A stretch of 54,164 bases of DNA from Clostridium sp. GTDB lineage: Bacteria > Bacillota > Clostridia > Clostridiales > Clostridiaceae. The stretch's first letter is position 1, and each line of letters starts with the position of its first letter. Made by a program: the position numbers and the translations under genes. The notes under the pieces were generated by a model, which searched no databases, was not told the DNA's origin, and saw nothing but the letters and a program-made list of their open reading frames with translations. Location of the stretch: positions 67,685-121,848 of the forward strand of contig NZ_JABUTB010000002.1 of assembly GCF_021443865.1 (NCBI RefSeq), given 5' to 3'. Of the stretch, positions 35,981 through 43,890 are shown in pieces.

Positions 35981-36016
35981 ACTGTAGGGAGATTAAATCT
36001 TCTTACAGTTTTTTTG
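35981..36016 (+). terminator. Leader terminator upstream of the ABC-F gene
   Basis: ACTGTAGGGAGATT can pair along its whole length with AATCTTCTTACAGT (two G-U pairs), followed by TTTTTTTGTTTT. It lies about 60 bp before the coding sequence. Confidence 0.9.
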
Positions 36017-36076
36017 TTTTAAATATTTATGCTTTTTTCTTTAGAGCCTTAATATAGAGAGAAAGAAGGCGTGTTT

Positions 36077-38023
36077 ATGTTTGAATTATCATTAATTAAT
36101 GTGAAAAAATATATGGAAGCAACTCTTGTTCTTAAGAATATTAATTTTCAAATTTATTCTGGAGAAAAGGTTGGTATTGTTGGAGTTAATGGTAGTGGTA
36201 AAAGTACTATCCTAAAGTTAATTGCAGGAATATTGCCAATGGATTATTGTGTTGGATATCCAGGGGCTACTAGTCCTGGCTATGATGAAGGCTTTATTAA
36301 TATGCCTAGTGGGGCTACCTCAGCATATTTAGAGCAAATTCCACAGTATGAAGATGGCATTAAGGTTATTGATGTGTTAAAAATGGCCTTTAATGAAGTT
36401 TATAAAATAGAAGAACAAATGCATGAATTAGAAGAGGAAATGAAGCTTTTAAAAGAGGAAGAACTAGAAAGAACCTTAAAAAGATATAGTAATTTACTTC
36501 AAAGCTATGAAGTTATGGGTGGATACAATACAGAAGAGAAACTAGCAAGAATATGCACTGGGTTAAAGTTTACAGAAGGCTTTTTAGATAAGGACTTTAA
36601 TTTGTTAAGTGGTGGTGAAAAAACTACCGTTATTTTAGGGAAAATATTAATGGATAATCCAGATATTTTATTATTAGATGAACCTACAAATCATTTAGAT
36701 ATGGATTCTATTGAATGGCTTGAAGGATATCTTAAGAGATATGAGGGGATTGTAATTATAGTTTCTCATGATAGATATTTCTTAGATAATGTAGTAAGTA
36801 AAATTATAGAAATAGAAGATATGGAAAGTAAAACCTATAAGGGAAACTACTCAAGCTATGTTAAGCAAAAGGAAGAAAAGCTTATTGAAGAAATGCATAA
36901 TTATAAAGAGCAGCAAAAAGAAATAAAGAGTATGGAAAACACTATAAAAGAACTTAGAGATTGGGCAATAAGAGCAGATAATAGTAAGTTCTTTAAAAGA
37001 GCCGCTAGTATGGAGAAAAGACTTGAAAAAATGAAAAATAGTGACGAGGTACAGAAGCCAAAGCTTGAAAATAAGACTATGAAGCTAAATTTTAAAAGTA
37101 GTGAAAGATCAGGAAATGAAACTATAAAAGCAGAGGGCTTATGTAAAAGCTATAATGATAAAACTATTTTTAATGAAGCTGCTTTATTAGTTAACTTTAA
37201 AGAAAGAGTTGTTTTAATTGGGCCTAATGGTAGTGGAAAGACAACCTTCTTAAGAGTGTTACTAGGAGAAGAGGCAGCAGATAAAGGCATAGTAGAGCTA
37301 GGTGCCAATGTAAGGTTAGGATATTTACCGCAGGTCATTACTTTTAATAATGAGGATGATACTGTACTTCAAGACTTTAGAGATAACATTTCTATATTAG
37401 AAGGCCAGGCAAGGCAGTATTTATCTAAGTTTATGTTCTTTGGTAATAGTGTATTTAAAAAAGTTAAAGCCTTATCTGGAGGAGAAAGAATAAGATTAAA
37501 GCTTTCTATGTTGTTATATGAAGATATAAATTTATTAATATTGGATGAGCCAACTAATCATCTTGATATTGATTCAATAGAAACCTTTGAAGAAGCTTTA
37601 GAGGAGTTTAAGGGTACTATTTTCTTTATATCCCATGATAGGTATTTTATTAATAAAATTAGTGAAAGAGTTATTGCTATTGAGGATTATAAATTTAAAA
37701 GTTATCTTGGAAACTATGATTACTATAAGGAAATGCAAGATAAATTAAAGCTAGAAAAAGAGAGTAATATTATTGAGAAGCCTAAAGAAATAAAAAAACA
37801 AAAAAAGAAAAAAGAAGTAGATGAAGTAAAAAAGAAAGAAAATGAAATAAAAAGACTAGAAGGAAGAATTAAAAGTCTTGAAGAGGAAATTAGACATATT
37901 GAAGAAACTATGGCAGATCAAACAATGAATTATGAAGAATTAAATAAGCTGTTTTTTAAAAAGGAAGAATTGAGCTTAGAGTTAGAAAATGTAATGGAGG
38001 AGTGGATGAAAATCAGCATGTAA
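36077..38023 (+). CDS. ABC-F ribosomal protection protein
   Basis: A 648-residue protein with two ABC ATPase domains and no membrane segment. The first domain has GVNGSGKST, LSGGEKTTV and LLLDEPTNHLD; the second GPNGSGKTT, LSGGERIRLKL and LILDEPTNHLD. The charged linker (about 285-345) is the P-site tRNA/antibiotic-resistance region, and a coiled-coil C-terminal extension (about 575-648) follows. ABC-F proteins bind the ribosomal E-site and dislodge antibiotics. An attenuator leader favours a resistance role; the closest kind may be clostridial CplR-like proteins against pleuromutilins, lincosamides and streptogramin A, which is inference. ATG 36077 is preferred over GTG 36071 because of AGAAAGAAGG spacing. 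Confidence 0.88.
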   Translation: MFELSLINVKKYMEATLVLKNINFQIYSGEKVGIVGVNGSGKSTILKLIAGILPMDYCVGYPGATSPGYDEGFINMPSGATSAYLEQIPQYEDGIKVIDVLKMAFNEVYKIEEQMHELEEEMKLLKEEELERTLKRYSNLLQSYEVMGGYNTEEKLARICTGLKFTEGFLDKDFNLLSGGEKTTVILGKILMDNPDILLLDEPTNHLDMDSIEWLEGYLKRYEGIVIIVSHDRYFLDNVVSKIIEIEDMESKTYKGNYSSYVKQKEEKLIEEMHNYKEQQKEIKSMENTIKELRDWAIRADNSKFFKRAASMEKRLEKMKNSDEVQKPKLENKTMKLNFKSSERSGNETIKAEGLCKSYNDKTIFNEAALLVNFKERVVLIGPNGSGKTTFLRVLLGEEAADKGIVELGANVRLGYLPQVITFNNEDDTVLQDFRDNISILEGQARQYLSKFMFFGNSVFKKVKALSGGERIRLKLSMLLYEDINLLILDEPTNHLDIDSIETFEEALEEFKGTIFFISHDRYFINKISERVIAIEDYKFKSYLGNYDYYKEMQDKLKLEKESNIIEKPKEIKKQKKKKEVDEVKKKENEIKRLEGRIKSLEEEIRHIEETMADQTMNYEELNKLFFKKEELSLELENVMEEWMKISM

Positions 38024-38107
38024 TTTTTATAAATATTCAGTTAAGTGAATTTTTTAATTATAAAAGATGATACTAATAACTGAGTATTTATAAAAAGGAG
38101 GATTTTT

Positions 38108-39292
38108 ATGGACTCTCTTTCTAAGAAGTTTTCAAAATATCTTCTTGTTTCTTCACTAGGAGGTAATATTATTGGAAGTGTTTTTGTAATATTTCTAAGT
38201 TTTATAAAGGGATTTGATGCTAGGGAAATTAGTTTTATTATAGGAACAACGCCATTAATAGTACTTCCTTTATTTTTAATCTGGGGAAGTATACTAGATA
38301 AATATAAAGATGTAATTAAGATTAGTAAGTTTATTAACTTGTCCAATGTAGCTACTATGATTATATTAACTTTAATAAATAATTTTCTTTTATTTTTTAT
38401 AGTTAATTTAGTAAGAAGTATTTTACTACAGCCTGGAGGAACGCTAAATGATAAGTATTTATTAAATATATCAAAATATAATGAAGGTTCTTATGGGAAA
38501 ATTAGAGTAATGTTAACTATAGGATTTGGCCTTGCAGGGATAATCGCACCAATAACAATAAAGCTTGGAGGCATTTATTTAGCCATAATAGTAGGAATTA
38601 TTTTAATAATACTTAGCAATTTTTTACTTAATAAACTTTCAGAAGATGAAGAAGACCTTATAGAAGAAACAGAAAGAAGCAAAAAAGATAAAAAAGGACT
38701 TTTTAAATCTATATTGGAGTTAGTGAAAAATAAAAAGTACTTAAAGTATTTAATAATAATCTCAATTATTTGGGGTACCCAAAATTCTGCTGCGTGGTAT
38801 GGAATTCAAATAATATTAATAGACTTAAAGATATCAGATGCAATTATAAGTCTTATTCCTTTTTTGATGGTTATATTTGAAGTTGTTATCCTATTAACAT
38901 ATGAGAAAATTAAATTCTTTGAAAGAACAGATATAGCCCTATTAATATCTCTTATAGTTCTTACCTTTAGATGGGCAATAATGATTTTTACAAATTCCTA
39001 TATAATAATCTTGATTATAACCATGCTTCATGGAATAGTAACAGGAATAGTATTGCAAATACAAAATAAAATAGTTGGTGACATTGTATCTCCAGAACAG
39101 CAAGTTATAGCATTTATATTAATGAACTCACTTTCTGCCACTATTTTGCCAAGTATTTTAAACCTAACAACAGGTGAATTATATAGTAATTATGGAATAA
39201 AAGTCTTTGGTTTAGTTTATTTAATTTTATCTATTATAGCTTTAGGATTATTAAGTACTAAAATTTTAAAAAGAAAAAGTGCAAAAAAATGA
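38108..39292 (+). CDS. MFS transporter
   Basis: A 394-residue protein with about twelve membrane helices and a charged central loop (SEDEEDLIEETERSKKDKK) between the two halves, the standard MFS plan. The loop DKYKDVIKIS between helices 2 and 3 fits the family. A specific subgroup or substrate is not recognised. It lies 85 bp after the ABC-F gene without a visible terminator, so both may be on one transcript and it could be an efflux pump. An AAAAGGAGGATTT ribosome site precedes the ATG. Confidence 0.82.
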   Translation: MDSLSKKFSKYLLVSSLGGNIIGSVFVIFLSFIKGFDAREISFIIGTTPLIVLPLFLIWGSILDKYKDVIKISKFINLSNVATMIILTLINNFLLFFIVNLVRSILLQPGGTLNDKYLLNISKYNEGSYGKIRVMLTIGFGLAGIIAPITIKLGGIYLAIIVGIILIILSNFLLNKLSEDEEDLIEETERSKKDKKGLFKSILELVKNKKYLKYLIIISIIWGTQNSAAWYGIQIILIDLKISDAIISLIPFLMVIFEVVILLTYEKIKFFERTDIALLISLIVLTFRWAIMIFTNSYIIILIITMLHGIVTGIVLQIQNKIVGDIVSPEQQVIAFILMNSLSATILPSILNLTTGELYSNYGIKVFGLVYLILSIIALGLLSTKILKRKSAKK

Positions 39293-39301
39293 AACTTTTT
39301 A

Positions 39302-39330
39302 TTGACATATAGGAAATGTATAGTTAAAAT
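39302..39330 (+). promoter_or_regulatory. Sigma-A promoter of the metNIQ leader
   Basis: TTGACA, 17 bp spacer, TAAAAT, just upstream of the S-box element. Confidence 0.85.
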
Positions 39331-39346
39331 ACTATTAATAATTAAA

Positions 39347-39740
39347 TAGATTTATCATGAAAGACGGAGGGACTGGCCCAAGGAAGTCGAAGTGCTACGC
39401 ACACTACAATGCATAATTAAGTTTTAAATTTTTTCAGAATTTATTTTTATTATAAAATGAAGAAATGAAGAAATGAAAGAATGAAGTAATTAATTTTAAA
39501 TAATTTTTAAAATTATGATACCGAAATTATTGCAATGAGTATGCAAAGTTAGATGTGCCAAATGCATAATGTATAAGTAAGATAAAACTACTGAAAGTAG
39601 TTTTAAGAAGCATTAATTTAAGTATTTCAGAATGAAATACTACCATAATTCTTCATTTTACATTTTACATTCTTCATTTGTACGATAGTACTATTTCCTG
39701 CAGTGACTACTGCGTCTGAAAGATTAGAACTGAATAAGTG
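39347..39740 (+). ncRNA. SAM-I (S-box) riboswitch, split by a 280-nt P3-loop insertion
   Basis: The 5' half carries TTATCATGAAAG and the highly conserved GGAGGGACTGGCCC. The 3' half carries AGTACTATTTCCTGCAG, a P4 hairpin GCAGT-GACT-ACTGC and CTGAAAGATTAG. Both match S-box consensus and lie before methionine transport genes. P3 can form between AGTGCTACG (39391-39399) and CGATAGTACT (39683-39692), so the extra DNA would sit in the variable P3 loop. The usual GCAACC strand of P3 is not conserved and P1 pairs imperfectly, so SAM binding may be weakened or lost. Confidence 0.8.
39403..39680. repeat. Repeat-like insertion inside the riboswitch, copy C (divergent)
   Basis: It begins AATGCATAATTAAG and ends TTTTACATTCTTCATTT, like the ends of copies A and B. 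It contains GAAATGAAAGAATGAAG strings and two hairpins, AAAACTACTGAAAGTAGTTTT-like and AGTATTTC/GAAATACT. The middle differs strongly from copies A and B. Confidence 0.5.
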
Positions 39741-39748
39741 TTTACTAC

Positions 39749-39790
39749 ACTGCTTTCTTATTTTTTAGGAAAGCAGTTTTTTTATTTTAC
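39749..39790 (+). terminator. Riboswitch terminator
   Basis: ACTGCTTTC pairs with GAAAGCAGT and is followed by TTTTTTTATTTT. This is the expected expression platform after the S-box aptamer. Confidence 0.88.
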
Positions 39791-39856
39791 AGGAATTTAT
39801 AAAAATATTACCCTAGGTATAATTTTTTATAAATTCCTTTCCTTTAGTGCTCAATG

Positions 39857-39930
39857 AGCTAGATGTTATATTCTAGCGACTTGGAGCTTGCGACGGAGCG
39901 AAGAATATAACATCTAGCTTATTTTTTATA
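39857..39930 (+). terminator. Second long hairpin with U-tract before metN
   Basis: A perfect 18-bp stem (AGCTAGATGTTATATTCT and complement) encloses a 27-nt loop containing GGAGCTTGCGACGGAGCG, followed by TATTTTTTATAATTTTTT. It stands 40 bp before metN. It resembles the hairpin at 2461-2533. Confidence 0.75.
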
Positions 39931-39958
39931 ATTTTTTATAGTTAAAGGAGGGAAAATT

Positions 39959-41017
39959 ATGATCTTATTAAAAAATCTAAACAAAACTTATAGTACTAAA
40001 GCTGGGGAAGTTGAAGCTTTAAAGGATGTAACACTTAATATTAAAGAAGGTGAGATTTATGGAATTATTGGTTTTAGTGGGGCAGGAAAATCCACCTTAG
40101 TAAGATGCATTAATTTCTTAGAAAAGCCAACTAGTGGTGAAGTAATTGTAGATGGAAAGGAACTTAGCACTTTATCTAATAAGGAGCTTAGGACTGAAAG
40201 AAAGAAGATAGGAATGATATTTCAACATTTCAATCTTATGAAATCTAGAACTGTCTTTGAGAATATAGCTTATCCACTTAAGGGAAAGGGATACTCAAAG
40301 GAAGAGATAAATAAAAAGGTAAATGATTTATTAAAATTAGTTGAGCTAGAAGATAAAGCAAAGGTATATCCATCAGAGCTAAGTGGGGGACAAAAGCAAA
40401 GAGTGGGAATAGCAAGGGCTTTAGCAAATGATCCAAAGGTTTTACTTTGTGATGAAGCAACTAGTGCCTTAGATCCTCAAACTACAAAATCCATATTAAG
40501 ACTTCTAAAAGAGGTAAATAAAAAGTTTGGAATAACAATAGTAATAATAACTCACGAAATGCAAGTGGTGAAAGAAATATGTACAAGAGCTGCTGTAATG
40601 GAAAATGGACGAGTTGTTGAAGAAGGGAATATATTTAAAATATTCTCAGAGCCAAAGGAAAATATAACAAAGAACTTTATAGATAGCACTTCATTATTAA
40701 CTAATATTTATGACTTAATTAAAGAAGAATCTTCAGTGGTAGATATAAAGGAAAATGAGAAAATATTAAAACTTAAATATTTAGAAAATAGTACAAGTGA
40801 GCCAATAATTTCAATAGTATCTAGAGAATTCAATGTGGATACAAGCATTATATTTGGGAATATAGAAATAATTCAAGAACAGCCACTTGGAGGGCTTATA
40901 GTAATTATTAGAGGTGAGGAAGCTCAAGTTAATAAGGTTATAGCGTATCTTAAAGAAAATAAAGTAGAAGTGGAGGTAATTAAGGATGGCAGAATTAGTA
41001 CAAAAATTATTGCCTAA
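39959..41017 (+). CDS. metN: Methionine ABC transporter ATP-binding protein
   Basis: A 352-residue ATPase of the methionine importer. Walker A is GFSGAGKSTL, signature LSGGQKQR, Walker B VLLCDEATSALD. The C-terminal 80 residues form the NIL regulatory domain that binds methionine and inhibits transport (PLGGLIVIIRGEEAQVNKVI). It powers uptake of methionine through MetI and MetQ. The next gene, metI, overlaps it by 32 bp. An AAAGGAGGGAAAA ribosome site precedes the ATG. Regulation by the S-box leader would switch it off when SAM is high, if that leader still works. Confidence 0.95.
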   Translation: MILLKNLNKTYSTKAGEVEALKDVTLNIKEGEIYGIIGFSGAGKSTLVRCINFLEKPTSGEVIVDGKELSTLSNKELRTERKKIGMIFQHFNLMKSRTVFENIAYPLKGKGYSKEEINKKVNDLLKLVELEDKAKVYPSELSGGQKQRVGIARALANDPKVLLCDEATSALDPQTTKSILRLLKEVNKKFGITIVIITHEMQVVKEICTRAAVMENGRVVEEGNIFKIFSEPKENITKNFIDSTSLLTNIYDLIKEESSVVDIKENEKILKLKYLENSTSEPIISIVSREFNVDTSIIFGNIEIIQEQPLGGLIVIIRGEEAQVNKVIAYLKENKVEVEVIKDGRISTKIIA

Positions 41018-41666
41018 TGCAATAACAAAGCTACCAGAAATTTATAATGCTACTTTGGACACTTTACTTATGATTTTAGTGGCAGGTGGTATCTCCTTCT
41101 TTATAGGAATTCTATTAGGAGTAGTTTTAGTTGTAACTAAGAAAGGAAATATACTAGAAAATAAAGCTATATATTATGTTCTAGAAAAAATAATAAATAT
41201 TACAAGATCAATTCCATTTATTATTTTACTAGCAGCAGCAATTCCACTAACAAGATTAATAGTAGGAACTGCCATTGGAACAAAGGGCTCCTTTGTGCCA
41301 CTAGTATTAGGAACTATTCCCTTCTTTGCAAGGCAAATAGAAAGTGCTTTATCAGAGGTTGATAAGGGAATAATAGAAGCAGCAGAAGCCATGGGGTCAT
41401 CACCTTTTGAAATAATTTTTAGAGTTTATTTAAAAGAAAGTATACCTAATATAGTAAGGGCAACCACTATAACCTTTGTAAGTTTAGTAGGACTAACAGC
41501 TATGGCAGGATCAGTAGGGGGCGGGGGCCTTGGTGATTTAGCTATAAGATATGGATATCAAAGATATCAAGTAGATATTACCTTTGTAACTGTAATAATA
41601 CTACTTATTTTTGTAAATATAATTCAAGGGGCAGGAAATATAATAATTAAAAAAACAACACATTAA
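40986..41666 (+). CDS. metI: Methionine ABC transporter permease
   Basis: A 226-residue membrane permease with five hydrophobic segments. The ATPase-contact loop is GIIEAAEAMGSSPFEIIFRVYLKES, and MAGSVGGGGLGDLAIRYGYQRY is diagnostic of MetI. The 32-bp overlap with metN suggests translational coupling; GTGGAGGTAATTAAGG precedes the ATG. It forms the membrane channel for methionine delivered by MetQ. Confidence 0.95.
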   Translation: MAELVQKLLPNAITKLPEIYNATLDTLLMILVAGGISFFIGILLGVVLVVTKKGNILENKAIYYVLEKIINITRSIPFIILLAAAIPLTRLIVGTAIGTKGSFVPLVLGTIPFFARQIESALSEVDKGIIEAAEAMGSSPFEIIFRVYLKESIPNIVRATTITFVSLVGLTAMAGSVGGGGLGDLAIRYGYQRYQVDITFVTVIILLIFVNIIQGAGNIIIKKTTH

Positions 41667-41700
41667 GCAATAAGCAATAAATGAAAAGGAGAGTTTAAAT

Positions 41701-42531
41701 ATGAAAACAAAGAAATTATTAAATCTTATATTATCAGGAGTATTAATTTTATCATTAGCAGGCTGTGGGGTAGCAGAAGCTAAGGAATCTAAAGAGGAAA
41801 ACAAGGTTATTAAAATTGGATTAGTTGGGGAAAATACAGACCAATGGGAACCTGTAATAAAGAAACTTGGGGAAGAAGGTATAAAATTAGAACTTGTAAC
41901 TTTTTCAGATTATAGTCAGCCTAATCAAGCTTTAGCAGATAAAGAAATAGATTTGAATTCCTTCCAGCACTATGCTTTCTTAAATAAGGACATTGAAGAT
42001 AGAGGCTTTGATTTATCAGTTATAGGGGAAACAATAATTGCTCCTCTTGGAGTTTATTCAAATAAAATAAAATCCTTAGATGAATTAAAGGATGGGGATT
42101 CTATTGCAATACCTAGTGATGCAACTAATGGAGGAAGATCTCTTAAAGTGTTAGAAACAGCAGGAGTTATAAAGGTAAATGAAGCAGCAGGATATACACC
42201 AACTTTAAGTGATATTACTGAAAATCCTAAAAATATAAAATTTGTAGAAGTGGAAGCTGCACAAACACCAAGATTATTAGATGATGTAGCTGCTGCATTT
42301 ATAAATGGTGGACACGCTGTTGATGCAGGATTCTATCCAAGTTCAGATGCTATATATTTAGAAAAAACTAGTGAAGGTAGTGACAATCCATATATTAATA
42401 TAATTGTTGCAAGAACAGAAGATAAGGATAATGAAACTTATAAAAAAGTTGTAGATGCATATAGAACTGAGGAAGTAGCAAATGTAATAAAAGAACAATA
42501 TAAGGGTGCTTATTTACCAACTTGGAAATAG
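41701..42531 (+). CDS. metQ: Methionine-binding lipoprotein (NlpA family)
   Basis: A 276-residue lipoprotein with signal peptide and lipobox SLAGC (Cys about residue 22). The NlpA-family binding domain follows, with DLNSFQHYAFLN, IAIPSDATNGGRSLKVLE and FINGGHAVDAGF. It captures methionine outside the cell for MetN/MetI. The 34-bp gap to metI contains two copies of AAGCAATAA. AAAAGGAGAGTTTAA precedes the ATG. Confidence 0.94.
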   Translation: MKTKKLLNLILSGVLILSLAGCGVAEAKESKEENKVIKIGLVGENTDQWEPVIKKLGEEGIKLELVTFSDYSQPNQALADKEIDLNSFQHYAFLNKDIEDRGFDLSVIGETIIAPLGVYSNKIKSLDELKDGDSIAIPSDATNGGRSLKVLETAGVIKVNEAAGYTPTLSDITENPKNIKFVEVEAAQTPRLLDDVAAAFINGGHAVDAGFYPSSDAIYLEKTSEGSDNPYINIIVARTEDKDNETYKKVVDAYRTEEVANVIKEQYKGAYLPTWK

Positions 42532-42549
42532 CAAAAGGAGGGGCAACTA

Positions 42550-43719
42550 ATGAGTATAAAGGATTATGTATTAAAGGAAAAAGATTATATTATTTCTCTA
42601 AGAAGAGAATTTCATAAATATCCAGAGGTTAGTTTAAAGGAATATAAAACAGCAAAAAAAATTGAAGAGGAATTAGATAAATTAAATATTCCTCATAAGA
42701 GAGTTGGGGAAACAGGGGTTTTAGGAATAATAAAAGGTAATACTGAAACAAATAAAGTAATAGCTTTAAGAGCAGATATTGATGCTCTTAAAGTTCCAGA
42801 TGATAAAGATGTAGAATATAAATCACAAAATGAAGGATATCATCATGCTTGTGGTCATGATGCTCATACATCTAGTCTTTTAGGAGCAGCAAAGATATTA
42901 AAGGAAAGAGAATCAGAATTAAAGGGAGAAGTAAGATTATTTTTCCAACAAGCAGAAGAAATTGGACAAGGTGCAAAGATATTTATTCAAGAAGGGGCAT
43001 TAGATGGAGTGGAAGTAATACTTGGGGCACATGTATCCTCTCATTTAGATGTTGGACAAGTATCAGTAACAAGTGGACCTATAGCTGCTTCTTGTGATTA
43101 TTTTAAAATAATAGTTAAAGGAAAAGGAGGCCATGTATCTGTACCACATTTATCAGTAGATGCCTTATATATTGCAAGTCAAATTGTATTAAATCTACAA
43201 TCAATAGTAAGTAGACAAACAGATCCTGTTGATACAGTAGTTGTGGGGGTAGGTGTAATTAGTGGGGGAACAATTTATAATGCAGTAGCTGAAGAGGTTG
43301 TACTAAAGGGAACTACAAGAACCTTCTCCTTTGAAACAAGGGAAAAGACTAATAAAAATGTAGAGAAAATAGCAAAATCCATTGGAGAAATATATGGAGC
43401 AGAAGTGTCAGTAGAATTTAAAGATTATGCATCACCACTTATAAATGATGAAAAAGTTAGTAAAGAAGTAGCAGGTATAGCTAACACTATTGTGGGTGAA
43501 GAAAATGTAATAACTAACGCTCCAAAGAGATTAGGAGCAGATGACTTTGCAGAATTCCTAATAGAAGTACCAGGCACATATATTCATGTAGGAACTAGGA
43601 ATTCATGTAACTCAAATACTGCTGCAGAGCATCATAATCATTTATTTGATGTAGATGAAGAAGGACTTCTTGTAACAACAAATATAGAAGTAGATTATGT
43701 ACTAAGTAAGCTACTGTAA
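42550..43719 (+). CDS. M20-family amidohydrolase (aminoacylase-like)
   Basis: A 389-residue metallopeptidase-fold enzyme of the M20D/hippurate hydrolase group. Metal ligands are in HHACGHDAHTS, AEEIGQGA (Glu pair) and GAHVSSHL, with a distal His in AAEHHNHLF. The lid/dimerisation domain lies in the middle (about 180-290). It hydrolyses N-acyl amino acids; its place 18 bp after metQ suggests N-acyl methionine, N-acylcysteine or a similar sulfur compound, imported and then deacylated. It is likely the last gene of the methionine operon. AAAAGGAGGGGCAA precedes its ATG. Confidence 0.9.
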   Translation: MSIKDYVLKEKDYIISLRREFHKYPEVSLKEYKTAKKIEEELDKLNIPHKRVGETGVLGIIKGNTETNKVIALRADIDALKVPDDKDVEYKSQNEGYHHACGHDAHTSSLLGAAKILKERESELKGEVRLFFQQAEEIGQGAKIFIQEGALDGVEVILGAHVSSHLDVGQVSVTSGPIAASCDYFKIIVKGKGGHVSVPHLSVDALYIASQIVLNLQSIVSRQTDPVDTVVVGVGVISGGTIYNAVAEEVVLKGTTRTFSFETREKTNKNVEKIAKSIGEIYGAEVSVEFKDYASPLINDEKVSKEVAGIANTIVGEENVITNAPKRLGADDFAEFLIEVPGTYIHVGTRNSCNSNTAAEHHNHLFDVDEEGLLVTTNIEVDYVLSKLL

Positions 43720-43723
43720 AAAA

Positions 43724-43762
43724 TTGGTCCCCTGGGGAAATTCTATTTCCCCAGGGGACCAA
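43724..43762 (-). terminator. Very strong hairpin terminator between M20 and P60 genes
   Basis: An 18-bp perfect stem TTGGTCCCCTGGGGAAAT with its complement, loop TCT. The U-run (TTTTTT) follows on the minus strand, so it best terminates the P60 gene. The arm CCCCAGGGGACCAA also occurs alone at 47038-47052, and a shorter CCCCAGGGGA at 35569-35578. Confidence 0.85.
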
Positions 43763-43890
43763 AAACTGGAAAAAAGCTGCCACACAATACCTTACAAATA
43801 CTTTGTGACAGCAGCATATCATCCCTAGTGGGGGAGATGTGCCATTATATAATGAAGTTACACTTAGTATGTGTAATTATAATTTATTTA

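Larger units (their letters stand above)
35642..36016 (+). promoter_or_regulatory. Attenuator leader of the ABC-F gene
   Basis: This gene-free stretch looks like a ribosome-sensing leader. A -10-like TACAAT (35642) is followed by a ribosome site GGGGGA and a six-codon ORF. The 11-mer AATGTAAGTTA (35669-35679) is perfectly complementary to TAACTTACATT (35804-35814), so the leader start can be sequestered. Between them is a hairpin ATGCT...AGCAT, and the leader ends in a 14-bp terminator. Antibiotic-stalled ribosomes on the leader ORF could change folding and allow read-through, as known for several ABC-F and Erm genes. That mechanism is inferred. Confidence 0.75.

Noticed and set aside
39403-39680. 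Small gene inside the metN leader
   Set aside because: All frames are short, without ribosome sites; the sequence has repeat-like ends and hairpins.
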